Part shown: in pieces, positions 18,189-27,059 of the stretch | How positions within the stretch are numbered: position 1 is the stretch's first letter | Layout: each line of letters begins with the position of its first letter | Assembly: GCA_937924895.1 (NCBI GenBank) | Contig: CALEYP010000015.1 | Span: forward strand, 1 to 51,060 | Origin: an uncultured Alphaproteobacteria bacterium | GTDB lineage: Bacteria > Pseudomonadota > Alphaproteobacteria > Puniceispirillales > Puniceispirillaceae | Direction of reading: 5' to 3' | Length of the DNA stretch: 51,060 nt | Program-made: the position numbers and the translations under genes | Notes under the pieces: generated by a model | The model's input: the letters and a program-made list of their open reading frames with translations, nothing else | What the model was told of the DNA's origin: nothing | Databases searched by the model: none

Positions 18189-19628
18189 TTAGCCGGCTGC
18201 CTTTGTTTCACCGCGTAATTCTGCTTGGATGTAAGCATCAATGCGTTCTGCGGCATCACGGCCATCACGCACACCCCACACAACCAAAGACGCACCGCGC
18301 ACAATATCACCAGCGGCAAAAACGCCTGGCAAATCAGTCATCATGCTCTTCCAATCAATGGCGACTGTGCCCCATTTCGACACACGCAAGGCTGGCTCAT
18401 TAAACATGGCTGGCAAATCTTCTGGGTCAAAACCAAGCGCCTTAATCACTAGATCGGCTTTCAATTCATAAGTCGAATCTTCAATGATTTGTGGAACCTG
18501 ACGACCGGTTTCATCTGGCTGGCCCAAATGAATGCGCTGGGCAAGCACCGCATCTACTTTGTCAGTACCTGTGAATTCTTGCGGTGCTGATAACCACTGG
18601 AAATCCACACCTTCCTCTTCAGCATTCGCTACTTCGCGTTGAGAGCCTGGCATATTGGCCTTGTTACGACGATAGAGGCATGTCACAGAATTAGCCTCTT
18701 GGCGAATGGCTGTGCGGACACAATCCATTGCTGTATCACCGCCCCCAATCACAACAATATTTTTCCCCTTGGCATCAAGCATGCCATTATCAAATTCAAC
18801 CACCTCATCACCAAGTGACTTCCGGTTTGAAGCTGTGAGGTAAGATAAAGCCGGTACGACTCCATCAAGGTCTGCGCCAGGCAAATCAATATCACGCGCC
18901 TTGTACACACCTGTTGCAATCAAAACAGCATCATGCTGGTCGCGAATCTCAGCAAAGCTGATATCAGTGCCAATGTTACAATTTAACTTAAAGGTAATAC
19001 CACCATCAGCCAAAAGGCGCGCGCGACGCTCAACAATCTCTTTTTCAAGCTTGAAGCCTGGAATACCATAGATAAGCAAGCCACCAGCTCTGTCATAGCG
19101 GTCATAGATAGTGACCTGATAGCCACGGCGACGCAGCATGTCAGCCGCAGCCATACCAGCTGGCCCAGCACCAATCACACCAATTGATTGCTCTCTTTCA
19201 ATCGCAGGTGCGGCAGGCTTGACCCAGCCATTTTCAAAGGCAGTCTCTGTAATATGCTTTTCAACCGCGCCAATCGTGACAGATTCAAAGCCCTTCTCAA
19301 TGACACAATTGCCTTCACACAATCTGTCTTGTGGGCAAATACGGCCACAAATTTCTGGCATATTATTCGTTGCGGCTGACACCTCATAGGCTTCTTGCAT
19401 GCGATTTTCAGCCGTCAACATCAACCAATCTGGAATGTTATTGTGAAGCGGGCAGTTAACCTGACAGAATGGTACACCACATTGCGAACAGCGGCTTGCT
19501 TGCTCCTCTGCTTTTGCCTTCGAAAAATCAGCGTAGATTTCATCAAAATCTTTCGCGCGCTCAGCTGCCGTTCTTTTTTCAGGCATCTGCTTTTCGGTTT
19601 TCACAAATTGTAGCATTTTCGAAGACAT
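18189..19628 (-). CDS. gltD: Glutamate synthase (NADPH) small subunit
   Basis: NADPH-dependent electron-donating subunit of GOGAT, 479 residues. N-terminal cysteines bind two 4Fe-4S clusters (ASRCSQCGVPFCQVNCPLHN and CGRICPQDRLCEGNC). An FAD-binding fold follows (GVIGAGPAGMAAADMLRRRG), then an NADPH fold (IVVIGGGDTAMDCVRTA). The C-terminal AAGDIVRGASLVVW closes the FAD site. A very strong Shine-Dalgarno GGAGG lies 5 nt before ATG. An 8-bp hairpin (ACAGCAGC/GCTGCTGT, 19643-19677) sits just upstream of the Shine-Dalgarno in the leader. Confidence 0.97.
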   Translation of the reverse strand: MSSKMLQFVKTEKQMPEKRTAAERAKDFDEIYADFSKAKAEEQASRCSQCGVPFCQVNCPLHNNIPDWLMLTAENRMQEAYEVSAATNNMPEICGRICPQDRLCEGNCVIEKGFESVTIGAVEKHITETAFENGWVKPAAPAIEREQSIGVIGAGPAGMAAADMLRRRGYQVTIYDRYDRAGGLLIYGIPGFKLEKEIVERRARLLADGGITFKLNCNIGTDISFAEIRDQHDAVLIATGVYKARDIDLPGADLDGVVPALSYLTASNRKSLGDEVVEFDNGMLDAKGKNIVVIGGGDTAMDCVRTAIRQEANSVTCLYRRNKANMPGSQREVANAEEEGVDFQWLSAPQEFTGTDKVDAVLAQRIHLGQPDETGRQVPQIIEDSTYELKADLVIKALGFDPEDLPAMFNEPALRVSKWGTVAIDWKSMMTDLPGVFAAGDIVRGASLVVWGVRDGRDAAERIDAYIQAELRGETKAAG

Positions 19629-19719
19629 GCATTCCTCCTTCTACAGCAGCGCTGTTACAGGCTAACAAAGCTGCTGTGTGCCATTTCCTTTTCAAAAGGT
19701 CTTTTCTAATTGGACAACT

Positions 19720-19748
19720 ATTATGACCTATTTTTTTCAATTAAGCAA
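19720..19748 (-). promoter_or_regulatory. Predicted sigma-70 promoter of gltDB
   Basis: On the minus strand, -35 TTGCTT (19743-19748), a 17-nt spacer with an A-run, and -10 CATAAT (19720-19725), about 90 bp before gltD. Found by eye; not scored. Confidence 0.4.
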
Positions 19749-19861
19749 GTGGCAGCCTGTCGCAGGGAAAATCTAACAAAAGAAAATCAGGAATATGGTT
19801 CCACTTCGGTACTAATATGAAACCACTTGCGTCAATACCCCACCATCAGTAGGGTCGGCGC

Positions 19862-20671
19862 ATGATGTTTGATTTCTCGCACCTTACAATAATCGCTCTC
19901 ATTCAGGGCATCACCGAATTCTTACCTATCTCTTCGTCAGGGCATCTGGTTTTATTGCCTGCCGTGACCTCTCTGGCAGATCAGGGACAAATCCTAGATG
20001 TGGCTGCTCATTTTGGTACGCTTCTCGCTGTCATCATTTATGTATGGCGTGACATCACAAAGATGGTTATCGGCACCCTCACCTTTGGGCGACAAGAGCG
20101 TGGTGGCTTTATGATGGCGCTGATGGTCATTTTGGCAAGTGTGCCTGTGATTGCGGTTGGGCTAATTGTAGAACTTCTTGACCCTGCTTTTTTGCGGTTT
20201 GCCATAACAGTCGCGGTTGCTAATCTCATCTTTGCAGGTTGGCTCTATCATGCTGACACATCCTATCCGGCGGATAGAAGCATTGACACCCTCTCAGCTC
20301 GTGATGCGGTGAAAATAGGCGTGGCACAAATATGCGCGCTGATACCTGGCACGTCGCGGTCAGGTGTGACAATGACGATGGCACGGATGTGCGGCTTTTC
20401 GCGTGTTGATGCGGCGCGCTTTTCTATGATGATGGCTATCCCTGTAATTCTTGGGGCAACCGTGTTGAAGTCACGTCATTTTTTCAACGATAGCGCCGAC
20501 GCGCCGATGAGCAGCGCGCTATTAGTTGCGGCTCTGTCCTGCATCGCAGCATTATTAGCCATTCGCTTCATGATGCGCTGGATAGAAAAAGCCGATTTCC
20601 GGATTTTCGTCTATTATCGTCTTGGGCTAGGTCTTGTGTTACTAGCCGGCCTTGCGACCGGCCTCATCTAA
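19862..20671 (+). CDS. uppP: Undecaprenyl-diphosphatase (UppP/BacA)
   Basis: Integral membrane phosphatase that recycles undecaprenyl pyrophosphate to the lipid carrier for peptidoglycan and LPS synthesis; overexpression gives bacitracin resistance in known members. It is 269 residues, the family length. The active-site motifs QGITEFLPISSSGHLVLLP (about 15-33) and PGTSRSGVTMTMARM (about 153-168) are intact. About eight hydrophobic segments are visible. Start ATG 19862 follows AGGG by 7 nt; the next codon is also ATG. Its stop is 4 bp from the stop of the convergent NDUFA9-like gene. Confidence 0.96.
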   Translation: MMFDFSHLTIIALIQGITEFLPISSSGHLVLLPAVTSLADQGQILDVAAHFGTLLAVIIYVWRDITKMVIGTLTFGRQERGGFMMALMVILASVPVIAVGLIVELLDPAFLRFAITVAVANLIFAGWLYHADTSYPADRSIDTLSARDAVKIGVAQICALIPGTSRSGVTMTMARMCGFSRVDAARFSMMMAIPVILGATVLKSRHFFNDSADAPMSSALLVAALSCIAALLAIRFMMRWIEKADFRIFVYYRLGLGLVLLAGLATGLI

Positions 20672-20675
20672 CCCT

Positions 20676-21632
20676 TTATTTTGCAGCGAAACGTCCACCT
20701 GGGCGCAGATGCGCCAGATAATCATCAATATGCGCTTCCACAGGCTGGGCTTCAATTCCCAAGTCGGTAAGCGTTTTGGCTGATGATGACACCACATTAT
20801 CCTGCTCCAGCAAATAGAGCTGATCGCGTGTCACAGGCGCAAAAGGCAACAACTGCATAATCGCCGCAACAGGATGCATGGCTGCAAATGGGACAGATAC
20901 CAATGCTTTTTTCCGCCCTACAGCCGCACAGGTCATTTCCATGAGCTGTTTAAAGCTATAGGCTGTTGGACCACCTAACTCATAAATTTCATTATCTGTT
21001 TCATCAGACATCAGCGCTGCTACAACAGCCTGCGCCACATCACCCACAAAGACAGGCTGCATTTTATTTTTACCGCCGCCAATCACAGGCAAGGCAGGCG
21101 CCACCATGGCCATTGCACCGAAACGGTTAAAGAACCCATCGCCAGGACCAAAAATGATGGAAGGGCGCAAGATAGTGACAGGCGAGAACCCACGAAGCAT
21201 CGCACGTTCCCCCTCTGCCTTCGTCACGGCATAGCGGCTCTTTGATTTTAGATCTGCGCCGATGGCTGACATATGGATGATTTTCTTTACATCAGCCGCT
21301 TGTGCCATATCAGCAATTCTAGCTGGCAATTCAGCCTGTGTTGCCGCAAAACTTTGCTTGCCTGATGGCGCCAAAATACCTACCAAATTAATGACATAAT
21401 CAGCCGGCGCTATCACAGATTGCAGTGTCGCATCATCAAGCGCATCGCCGCCCACAGGAGTAATTTGTCCCACAGCGCCAAGTGGCTTTAGATATTTTGC
21501 CTTATCAGCATTGCGCGTAAGGATCACTACTTTTGCCCCTTGCCGCGCGAGCTGTTCCACAACAGCACGGCCGACAAACCCTGCGCCGCCAATTACGGTA
21601 ACAATCTTATCCTGTAGAGATGCCTGTGCCAT
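20676..21632 (-). CDS. NDUFA9-like NAD(P)-binding protein
   Basis: 318-residue atypical short-chain dehydrogenase/reductase with the dinucleotide fold VTVIGGAGFVGRAVVEQLAR. It matches the alphaproteobacterial family related to the NDUFA9 accessory subunit of respiratory complex I: KKIIHMSAIGADLKSKS, the YAVTKAEGERAML active-site-like stretch, and ILRPSIIFGPGDGFFNRF. Whether it joins complex I or acts alone, for example in quinone or lipid metabolism, is not known from sequence. Shine-Dalgarno GAGG is 5 nt before ATG. Confidence 0.85.
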   Translation of the reverse strand: MAQASLQDKIVTVIGGAGFVGRAVVEQLARQGAKVVILTRNADKAKYLKPLGAVGQITPVGGDALDDATLQSVIAPADYVINLVGILAPSGKQSFAATQAELPARIADMAQAADVKKIIHMSAIGADLKSKSRYAVTKAEGERAMLRGFSPVTILRPSIIFGPGDGFFNRFGAMAMVAPALPVIGGGKNKMQPVFVGDVAQAVVAALMSDETDNEIYELGGPTAYSFKQLMEMTCAAVGRKKALVSVPFAAMHPVAAIMQLLPFAPVTRDQLYLLEQDNVVSSSAKTLTDLGIEAQPVEAHIDDYLAHLRPGGRFAAK

Positions 21633-21731
21633 GTTCGCCTCATTGCCTCTGCTATTGATATCTGGAGTGCTTGTGCACCAACTATCCCCTTTTTGTAAAG
21701 GGGGAACTGAACCAGCCAGATGGATTAGCAG

Positions 21732-22520
21732 CTAGGCAGCTACTGCGACATCCCTTGCAAAGAAGATGCAATCACCCTGCTGTTCTTTGATGGCAAAGCC
21801 TGCTTCATAAAAGCGAGATATCATGTCATCCATCCCCTCTTGCCCATAATGCGCGGGATGCAATTCAATCATCACACCGCGCAAGCTCTGACAAGCTTTG
21901 CTCTTTAACCTATCCACTGTGAGGAAGGCTAGCTCAGCCCCTTCCACATCACAAATGAGAATAGTGGGATGCTTGGATGAACAGGCCTCTGACAAGCAGA
22001 TGGTCGGAACTTCAATTTGGCGATATGCCGTGGTATCATGGGGCTTCTGAAAGCCGCTTTTAACGTAGTCATCACAAAGGTAAAAAGCGGTGTTTTATCC
22101 ATCACCGAGCGCTTTTGGCACGATCGTGATATCAATATCATTCGCTGCCATCATCGCTTTGCAATAGGCTTGCGCGGTTGGGTTAACCTCATAGCAAATA
22201 TGACTTGCTGGTTTTGTTGCATGATGTGTCAACGCTGCCGCAAATCCGTAACCTGAACCAAATTCAATGATATGGTCATCAGCCGTAACATAGGTCGTAG
22301 AAAGTGCAATTTCCTCTTTCTCCACCTGTCCCGTTGCTAACGCCAATGCAAATTTTGGTGTCATGACATCTGTTTCGATAGGAAAGAGAAGACCATTTTT
22401 TTCAACATGAGTGCAATGTACGACATCAAGCCACGAAATCACTTGCTTTTTGATGCCTGGTAGCACCTTCAATAACAGCCTGACGCCCCATGATGGGCGC
22501 AATATTTTTTGCTTGGTCAC
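21732..22520 (-). pseudogene. FkbM-family methyltransferase interrupted by one in-frame stop
   Basis: Reading from GTG 22520 (Shine-Dalgarno GGGG 6 nt upstream) the frame gives a SAM-methyltransferase N-half, with HIIEFGSGYGFAAALTHHAT as the SAM-binding glycine motif and CYEVNPTAQAYCKAMM after it. It meets TAA at 22095-22097 just after KALGDG. The same frame, with no shift, continues NTAFYLCDDYVKSGF and then TILICDVEGAELAFL and GVMIELHPAHYGQEGM, which are the normal FkbM C-half, to a stop at 21732. Thus a single nonsense codon splits an otherwise intact gene of about 262 codons. It follows dctM by 16 bp. It is probably a recent pseudogene; a sequencing error or readthrough is possible. Confidence 0.85.
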
Positions 22521-22536
22521 GACCGTCCCCTAATTG

Positions 22537-23901
22537 CTACTTAATTATCACTTCCGGCCCCATCACCATATTTGGCAAGAAGGTCGATAAGAATGGCACA
22601 TAAGTAATCAATATTAGGAATACAAACAAGACCGCAAGGAATGGCAGAGCGGCACGCACCACCGCCATCATCGGCATTCCCGCGACACCAGAGGTCACGA
22701 AAAGGTTCAACCCAACAGGCGGTGTAATCATCCCGATTTCCATATTCACCACCATGATAATCCCCAAATGAATGGGATCAATTCCCAATTCAATTGCAAT
22801 AGGAAATACTAGCGGCGCTACGATCACGAGTAGACCAGATGGTTCCATAAATTGACCGCCAATCAGAAGAATGACATTCACAATAATCAAAAACATCACT
22901 GGCCCAAAACCGGCTGACAGCATCGCTGAGGCAATTGCCTGCGGCACTTGTTCATCGGTTAGGACGTGTTTCAAAATGAGCGCATTGGCAATCACAAAGA
23001 GCAACGTCACAGTTAGCTTGCCGGCATCAAATAATGTTTGCTTGGTATCAGGGTGAAATAAGGCTGTGATGAGTGCTTGTGGCGCTTGCCAGAACCGCTT
23101 CCCCGCCTGCTTCAGAGGCCCCATATCCTTATAGACGAAGCTGGCGATAAACCAGGCATAGACCGCAGCGACTGCCGCTGCTTCGGTGGGAGTGAAAATC
23201 CCGCCATAAATCCCGCCAAGAATGATAACAATCAAAAACAGGCCCCATCCTGCCTCACGGGCAGATGCGATAACCTCGCCCCATCCCTGCCAATCGCCTT
23301 TTGGTAAATTACGAATCTTGGCAATGATATAGATGGTAGCCATCAACATAAACCCAGCAAGAAGGCCAGGTATCACACCGGCTAGGAACATGCGCCCAAC
23401 CGACACCTCAACAGAAGCAGCATAAACCACCATCACAATAGAAGGCGGAATCAAAATCCCGAGCGTACCAGCGTTACAAATCACCCCAGCCGCAAATTCT
23501 TTGCTATAGCCCACCTGACGCATCCCAGCGATAACGATGGTCCCAATCGCCACCACTGTTGCAGGAGATGAGCCAGACAGCGCCGCAAACAACATACAAG
23601 CAAACACACCTGCAATGGCAAGACCACCTGGCAAATGCCCCACACACGCAATTGAAAACCGAATGATGCGCTTTGCGACGCCGCCCGTTGTCATGAACGC
23701 TGAGGCAAGAATAAAGAAGGGAATGGCCAACAGGGTGTAATGACCCTCAAAGGCTGAGAATAAAGTTTGGGCAATCGAGGCAAGGGACGAGTCTGAGAAC
23801 CATAATAGAAACAGAATAGATGACATCCCAAGAGACACCGCGATTGGTGCACCGATGATAAGCAACCCGATCACAAGCGAGAATAATAGTGCGACTTCCA
23901 T
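22537..23901 (-). CDS. dctM: TRAP transporter large permease (DctM)
   Basis: Ion-coupled 12-TM permease subunit of a tripartite TRAP transporter, inner membrane. The 454-residue protein shows the family pattern GSSPATVVAIGTI, LGILIPPSIVMVVYA, FTPTEAAAVAAVYAWF, and near the end EIGMITPPVGLNLFV. It carries an extended internal segment around residues 250-300, making it slightly longer than the about 425-residue norm. The start overlaps the dctQ stop by 1 nt (TAATG), so the permease halves are coupled. Confidence 0.96.
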   Translation of the reverse strand: MEVALLFSLVIGLLIIGAPIAVSLGMSSILFLLWFSDSSLASIAQTLFSAFEGHYTLLAIPFFILASAFMTTGGVAKRIIRFSIACVGHLPGGLAIAGVFACMLFAALSGSSPATVVAIGTIVIAGMRQVGYSKEFAAGVICNAGTLGILIPPSIVMVVYAASVEVSVGRMFLAGVIPGLLAGFMLMATIYIIAKIRNLPKGDWQGWGEVIASAREAGWGLFLIVIILGGIYGGIFTPTEAAAVAAVYAWFIASFVYKDMGPLKQAGKRFWQAPQALITALFHPDTKQTLFDAGKLTVTLLFVIANALILKHVLTDEQVPQAIASAMLSAGFGPVMFLIIVNVILLIGGQFMEPSGLLVIVAPLVFPIAIELGIDPIHLGIIMVVNMEIGMITPPVGLNLFVTSGVAGMPMMAVVRAALPFLAVLFVFLILITYVPFLSTFLPNMVMGPEVIIK

Positions 23902-24569
23902 TAGACACGCTCCTGCTTATCGTGGCTTGCTTTTATCTCATCTAATTCATCTTCAACTTCATGGCTGGCGATTAAGCGATCGCTCTTCCCAACCCAGATA
24001 GCTATCGCTGCTTGAACAAAGCGCAGAAACATCAATGCCATCGCAAATGGGAGCACCATATAAGGCAATAGGCGCGGGATCATTTCATATTCATCGCCAT
24101 CATTAAAGACATCTTGCATCCATAATAATATGGCTGGCAGCGGAATATCATTCACCTCATACCACCCCTTGGCACGGAATTTCTCTTGGAAACCTGTCGG
24201 GAACCAGCGCCCCTCTGTCGCAGGAAGATTGGCAAAATTCGCCCAGTAATCCCACGCGCCTTTCAGCATCAGCAAACTAAAGGCAATACAAACCGCCACT
24301 GTGATAAGGGCCATAATACGGCGCGGTGCGGGCGGTAAATAATTTATGAAAACATCAACACCTAGATGCGCGCCTTTTTTGACAGCATAAGACGCCCCTA
24401 TTAGGACCAACCAGGCAAATAAAAATACTGTGAGCTCAAGCGCCCATAAAATGTTAGAATTAAATACATAACGAGCAATCACATTGGCAAAGGTGATCGC
24501 TGTCATCAAGCCAAGAATGAGCGCAATAACACTCTCTTCTAAGCTATCTATAAAATGTCGCTTTTCCAA
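23901..24569 (-). CDS. dctQ: TRAP transporter small permease (DctQ), TTG start
   Basis: Four-TM small membrane subunit that pairs with DctM. TM1 starts at VIALILGLMTAITFANVIAR and carries the RYVFN-like motif; TM2 has WLVLIGASYAVKKGAHLGVD. About 65 residues between TM3 and TM4 form a hydrophilic insertion. The longest frame begins at ATG 24638, but that ATG lies immediately beside a terminator-like stem. I prefer TTG 24567-24569 (MEKRHFIDSLEESV), with GAGG 8 nt upstream, giving 222 residues. The product is certain; the exact start is less so. Confidence 0.88.
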   Translation of the reverse strand: MEKRHFIDSLEESVIALILGLMTAITFANVIARYVFNSNILWALELTVFLFAWLVLIGASYAVKKGAHLGVDVFINYLPPAPRRIMALITVAVCIAFSLLMLKGAWDYWANFANLPATEGRWFPTGFQEKFRAKGWYEVNDIPLPAILLWMQDVFNDGDEYEMIPRLLPYMVLPFAMALMFLRFVQAAIAIWVGKSDRLIASHEVEDELDEIKASHDKQERV

Positions 24570-24605
24570 GAAAATGACCTCAAAATGACATATCAAACAA
24601 AGAGC

Positions 24606-24633
24606 AAGAAAGGGCAGTTTCCCACCCTTTCTT
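24606..24633 (-). terminator. Partial terminator between dctP and dctQ
   Basis: Perfect 9-bp stem AAGAAAGGG/CCCTTTCTT with a 10-nt loop, followed on the minus strand by the moderately T-rich GCTCTTTGTTTG. It lies 17 bp after the dctP stop. It probably lowers transcription into dctQM relative to the abundant binding protein, or protects the dctP mRNA 3' end. Confidence 0.55.
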
Positions 24634-24650
24634 ATCAAAGATACTACTAA

Positions 24651-25664
24651 TTAGAAGCGGGCATTGATGGCTTGTGCGGCATCAATGTTGGCTTGACCAA
24701 CATCTTCGCGGAACTGTTCCCATACTGGCTTCATGGCATCAACCCATGCCTGACGCTCGGCGTTTGACAAAGTGCGGATTGTGCCGCCTGCATCCAAAAT
24801 CGCCTGACGGTTCTTTTGGTTCACATTATATGATTCGCGGTTCCGTGTTTCTGTGACCTCTGCCAAGATTGTTAGGAACTGATCACGTGTCGCTGGCTCT
24901 AGGCTGTCCAGCCAATCAACTGATGCCACAACGAGATAGTCTAAAATACCGTGGTTTGTCTCTGTTACACCGGCCTGTACTTCAAAGAACTTCTTGCCAT
25001 AAATGTTTGACCATGTGTTTTCCTGGCCATCAACAACACCTTGCTGAAGGGCACCATATACCTCAGAGAATGCCATTTTCTGTGGTGAACCACCCAAGGC
25101 TTTCATCTGTGCGACGAGCACTTCTGATGACATCACACGGAATTTCAAACCATTAGCGTCTGTTGGATCCATCAACGGAACATTGGCAGACATTTGCTTC
25201 ATACCATTATGCCAGAATTGGAGACCTTGGAGACCACGCTTTTGCATGCTGTCCTTCATGGCCTGACCTTGCTCAGATGCTTGGAATGCGTTCACAGCAT
25301 CAATATTCTTAAACATGAATGGCAAATCGAAAATACGGAATTGCTTTGTGAATTTCTCAAATTTTGACAATGATGGCGCGGCAAGCTGCACATCACCATT
25401 CAACATGGCTTCTAGCACTTTATTATCGTCATACAGCGTTGAATTGGGATAGACTTCCATACAAGCCTTCCCGTTCATTTCTTTATTCACGCGCTCTTCT
25501 AATAGAGACGCAGCAATGCCTTTTGGATGCTTATCTGTATTTGTTACATGTGCAAATTTAATAACAATTTCGCCATCATTACAGCCACCATGACCATGTG
25601 CGAGAACCGCATTTGATGACAAAAGCACGCCTGTTAGCAACGCTGATGTAAGTAGTTTTTTCAT
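24651..25664 (-). CDS. dctP: TRAP transporter substrate-binding protein (DctP)
   Basis: Periplasmic solute receptor, 337 residues, with a Sec signal peptide (MKKLLTSALLTGVLLSSNAV, cleaved near ALA). It resembles the C4-dicarboxylate DctP subgroup: IVIKFAHVTN, MEVYPNSTLYDDNKVLEAM, FDLPFMF, GLKFRVMSSEVL with the arginine that binds substrate carboxylates in the family, then FSEVYGALQQGVVDGQEN. An unusual mature N-terminus AHGHGGCNDGE contains two His and a Cys. Shine-Dalgarno GGGAG is 6 nt from ATG. The substrate is likely a carboxylate; the exact one cannot be predicted. Confidence 0.95.
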   Translation of the reverse strand: MKKLLTSALLTGVLLSSNAVLAHGHGGCNDGEIVIKFAHVTNTDKHPKGIAASLLEERVNKEMNGKACMEVYPNSTLYDDNKVLEAMLNGDVQLAAPSLSKFEKFTKQFRIFDLPFMFKNIDAVNAFQASEQGQAMKDSMQKRGLQGLQFWHNGMKQMSANVPLMDPTDANGLKFRVMSSEVLVAQMKALGGSPQKMAFSEVYGALQQGVVDGQENTWSNIYGKKFFEVQAGVTETNHGILDYLVVASVDWLDSLEPATRDQFLTILAEVTETRNRESYNVNQKNRQAILDAGGTIRTLSNAERQAWVDAMKPVWEQFREDVGQANIDAAQAINARF

Positions 25665-25683
25665 TATTTACTCCCTAAAGTTG

Positions 25684-25712
25684 TCACATCGCCTGTGCAA
25701 TACACAGTGTGA
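25684..25712 (-). promoter_or_regulatory. Hairpin in dctP leader
   Basis: Nested inverted repeats TCACA...TGTGA (25684-25688 with 25708-25712) around CTGTG-CAATA-CACAG (25693-25707), with a 4-nt bulge, in the 5' leader just upstream of the dctP Shine-Dalgarno. It may stabilise the mRNA or be a protein site. Confidence 0.3.
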
Positions 25713-25766
25713 TCGCTATCAACTGATAGAGCATTAGCTTATCAAGTTTTCAAGATATGGAAACCC

Positions 25767-25789
25767 ATTATATGATGCGGCATTTTGCC
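25767..25789 (-). promoter_or_regulatory. Predicted dctP -10 box and adjacent inverted repeat
   Basis: A perfect TATAAT lies on the minus strand at 25767-25772, about 100 bp before dctP. Immediately upstream is the inverted repeat GGCA-AAA-TGCC (25779-25789), placed where a -10/-35 spacer operator would be. The -35 match is poor, suggesting an activator or regulated promoter. Confidence 0.4.
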
Positions 25790-25833
25790 ATCCGAAAACA
25801 AGCGAAAGCGCGCCAAGGGTGAATCGATGATAA

Positions 25834-26904
25834 TTAGGCCGGATTAGATGGCTGAAGCGCGGCCCATTTCGTGAAAGATAACAGCTTATAGGCCGTCACA
25901 TACCCTGCAATGGCGATGAAAACGCCTAAATGGGCAGTTGCCGCATTATTCAGCAGCCAGCCAATGGTGCATCCGCCAGAGACCACGCCGCCAAATCCCA
26001 TAAGGCTGGCACCTACAAGATAGCGAGCAGGATGAGGCGCGCCGTCAAACCCTTGCAAAACAGCTCTTCGTCCCATTTGCGCAGATAGGGCGGCTCCACC
26101 GATTGTGCCAATCACTAACGCCAACCCAAATTTTAGAGGCAAGGCAGCGCCATAGACAAACCAGGCAAGGCTCTCTGTCACCGGCTGTAAAAATCGCAAT
26201 CCCTCGACCGGAACGGGGTCGAAATCATCTGCGCCGACAAGGCCCGTGACGAGAAACCCTGCCAATACGAGCAGCCCAATAATGACCGATGATGCGATTT
26301 GCCCCAAAGAGAGCACACGAAGGCCACGGCGCCATAGCACCAGCAAGGCCAAGAGCGGAGCAACAGTGATGAGTGCTGCGACAGCACCATGATTGAGAGG
26401 CAGAGAAATAGCGCCAAATCCAGCGAGAGCGATGCGCGGCACTGCTAAAATCCCTGAAATAGAAGCCCACGCAATAAGCGTTAAAAACGTAATGGTAATA
26501 ACAGCCCTCAGATTACCTCTGGCCGATAACACAAGCATGCGTGAGACACAGCCGCGGGCTAAGATCATACCTGCACCAAATAACACTGCACCAAGATATA
26601 TGCCGCCAATACGCAACTCTGTTTCATGATGCACAGCCTCATCTAACGTCGAAAGACCAAGGAGCGCGGCTGCCTGCGTGCCAATCAAAGCCACAAGCAT
26701 TGCAATTAAAATTGTCAAAACAGGAACAGGTGCTGTGCGATGACTACCATCCATGAGGGAGAGCAAGGCTGTTCTCGAACAGAAATCAGACCGCTCCGCG
26801 CAGATACCAAATACAAAACCTATGGCTGCGCCGCCTGTTAACACAAGCGGTAGCACGCCATAATCATCGCGCAACTCAATGATGAGTTCTAAAATCTGTT
26901 CCAT
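25834..26904 (-). CDS. YeeE/YedE family (TsuA-like) sulfur-compound transporter
   Basis: Polytopic inner-membrane protein, 356 residues with about nine hydrophobic segments, of the family that imports thiosulfate or related sulfur species. Conserved cysteines are present in SDFCSRTALL near the N-terminus, ILARGCVSRML in the first half and SGGCTIGWLLN near the C-terminus. In characterised members such cysteines relay thiosulfate through the pore. ATG 26904 (MEQILELI) has an excellent GGGGAG Shine-Dalgarno 6 nt upstream; the in-frame ATG at 26937 does not. It stands alone upstream of dctP on the same strand. Sulfite or sulfur-compound export cannot be excluded. Confidence 0.85.
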   Translation of the reverse strand: MEQILELIIELRDDYGVLPLVLTGGAAIGFVFGICAERSDFCSRTALLSLMDGSHRTAPVPVLTILIAMLVALIGTQAAALLGLSTLDEAVHHETELRIGGIYLGAVLFGAGMILARGCVSRMLVLSARGNLRAVITITFLTLIAWASISGILAVPRIALAGFGAISLPLNHGAVAALITVAPLLALLVLWRRGLRVLSLGQIASSVIIGLLVLAGFLVTGLVGADDFDPVPVEGLRFLQPVTESLAWFVYGAALPLKFGLALVIGTIGGAALSAQMGRRAVLQGFDGAPHPARYLVGASLMGFGGVVSGGCTIGWLLNNAATAHLGVFIAIAGYVTAYKLLSFTKWAALQPSNPA

Positions 26905-27059
26905 CGCATGCTCCCCAGCCGGCAAAATGAGCGCCACATCATACGCCTATCTGCGAGACTCACAATCACCAGGAAAGGTAAAAAGATAGATTTTTTACGA
27001 CGCTAATCCGCCACAGAAAAATGTTCTATCGTGGGGATAATGGGCAAAAAAACAGACCG

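Noticed and set aside
21685..21705. CCCCTTT/AAAGGGG hairpin after the FkbM pseudogene as a terminator
   Set aside because: A 7-bp stem is present but no T-run follows on the minus strand; left out as a called terminator.
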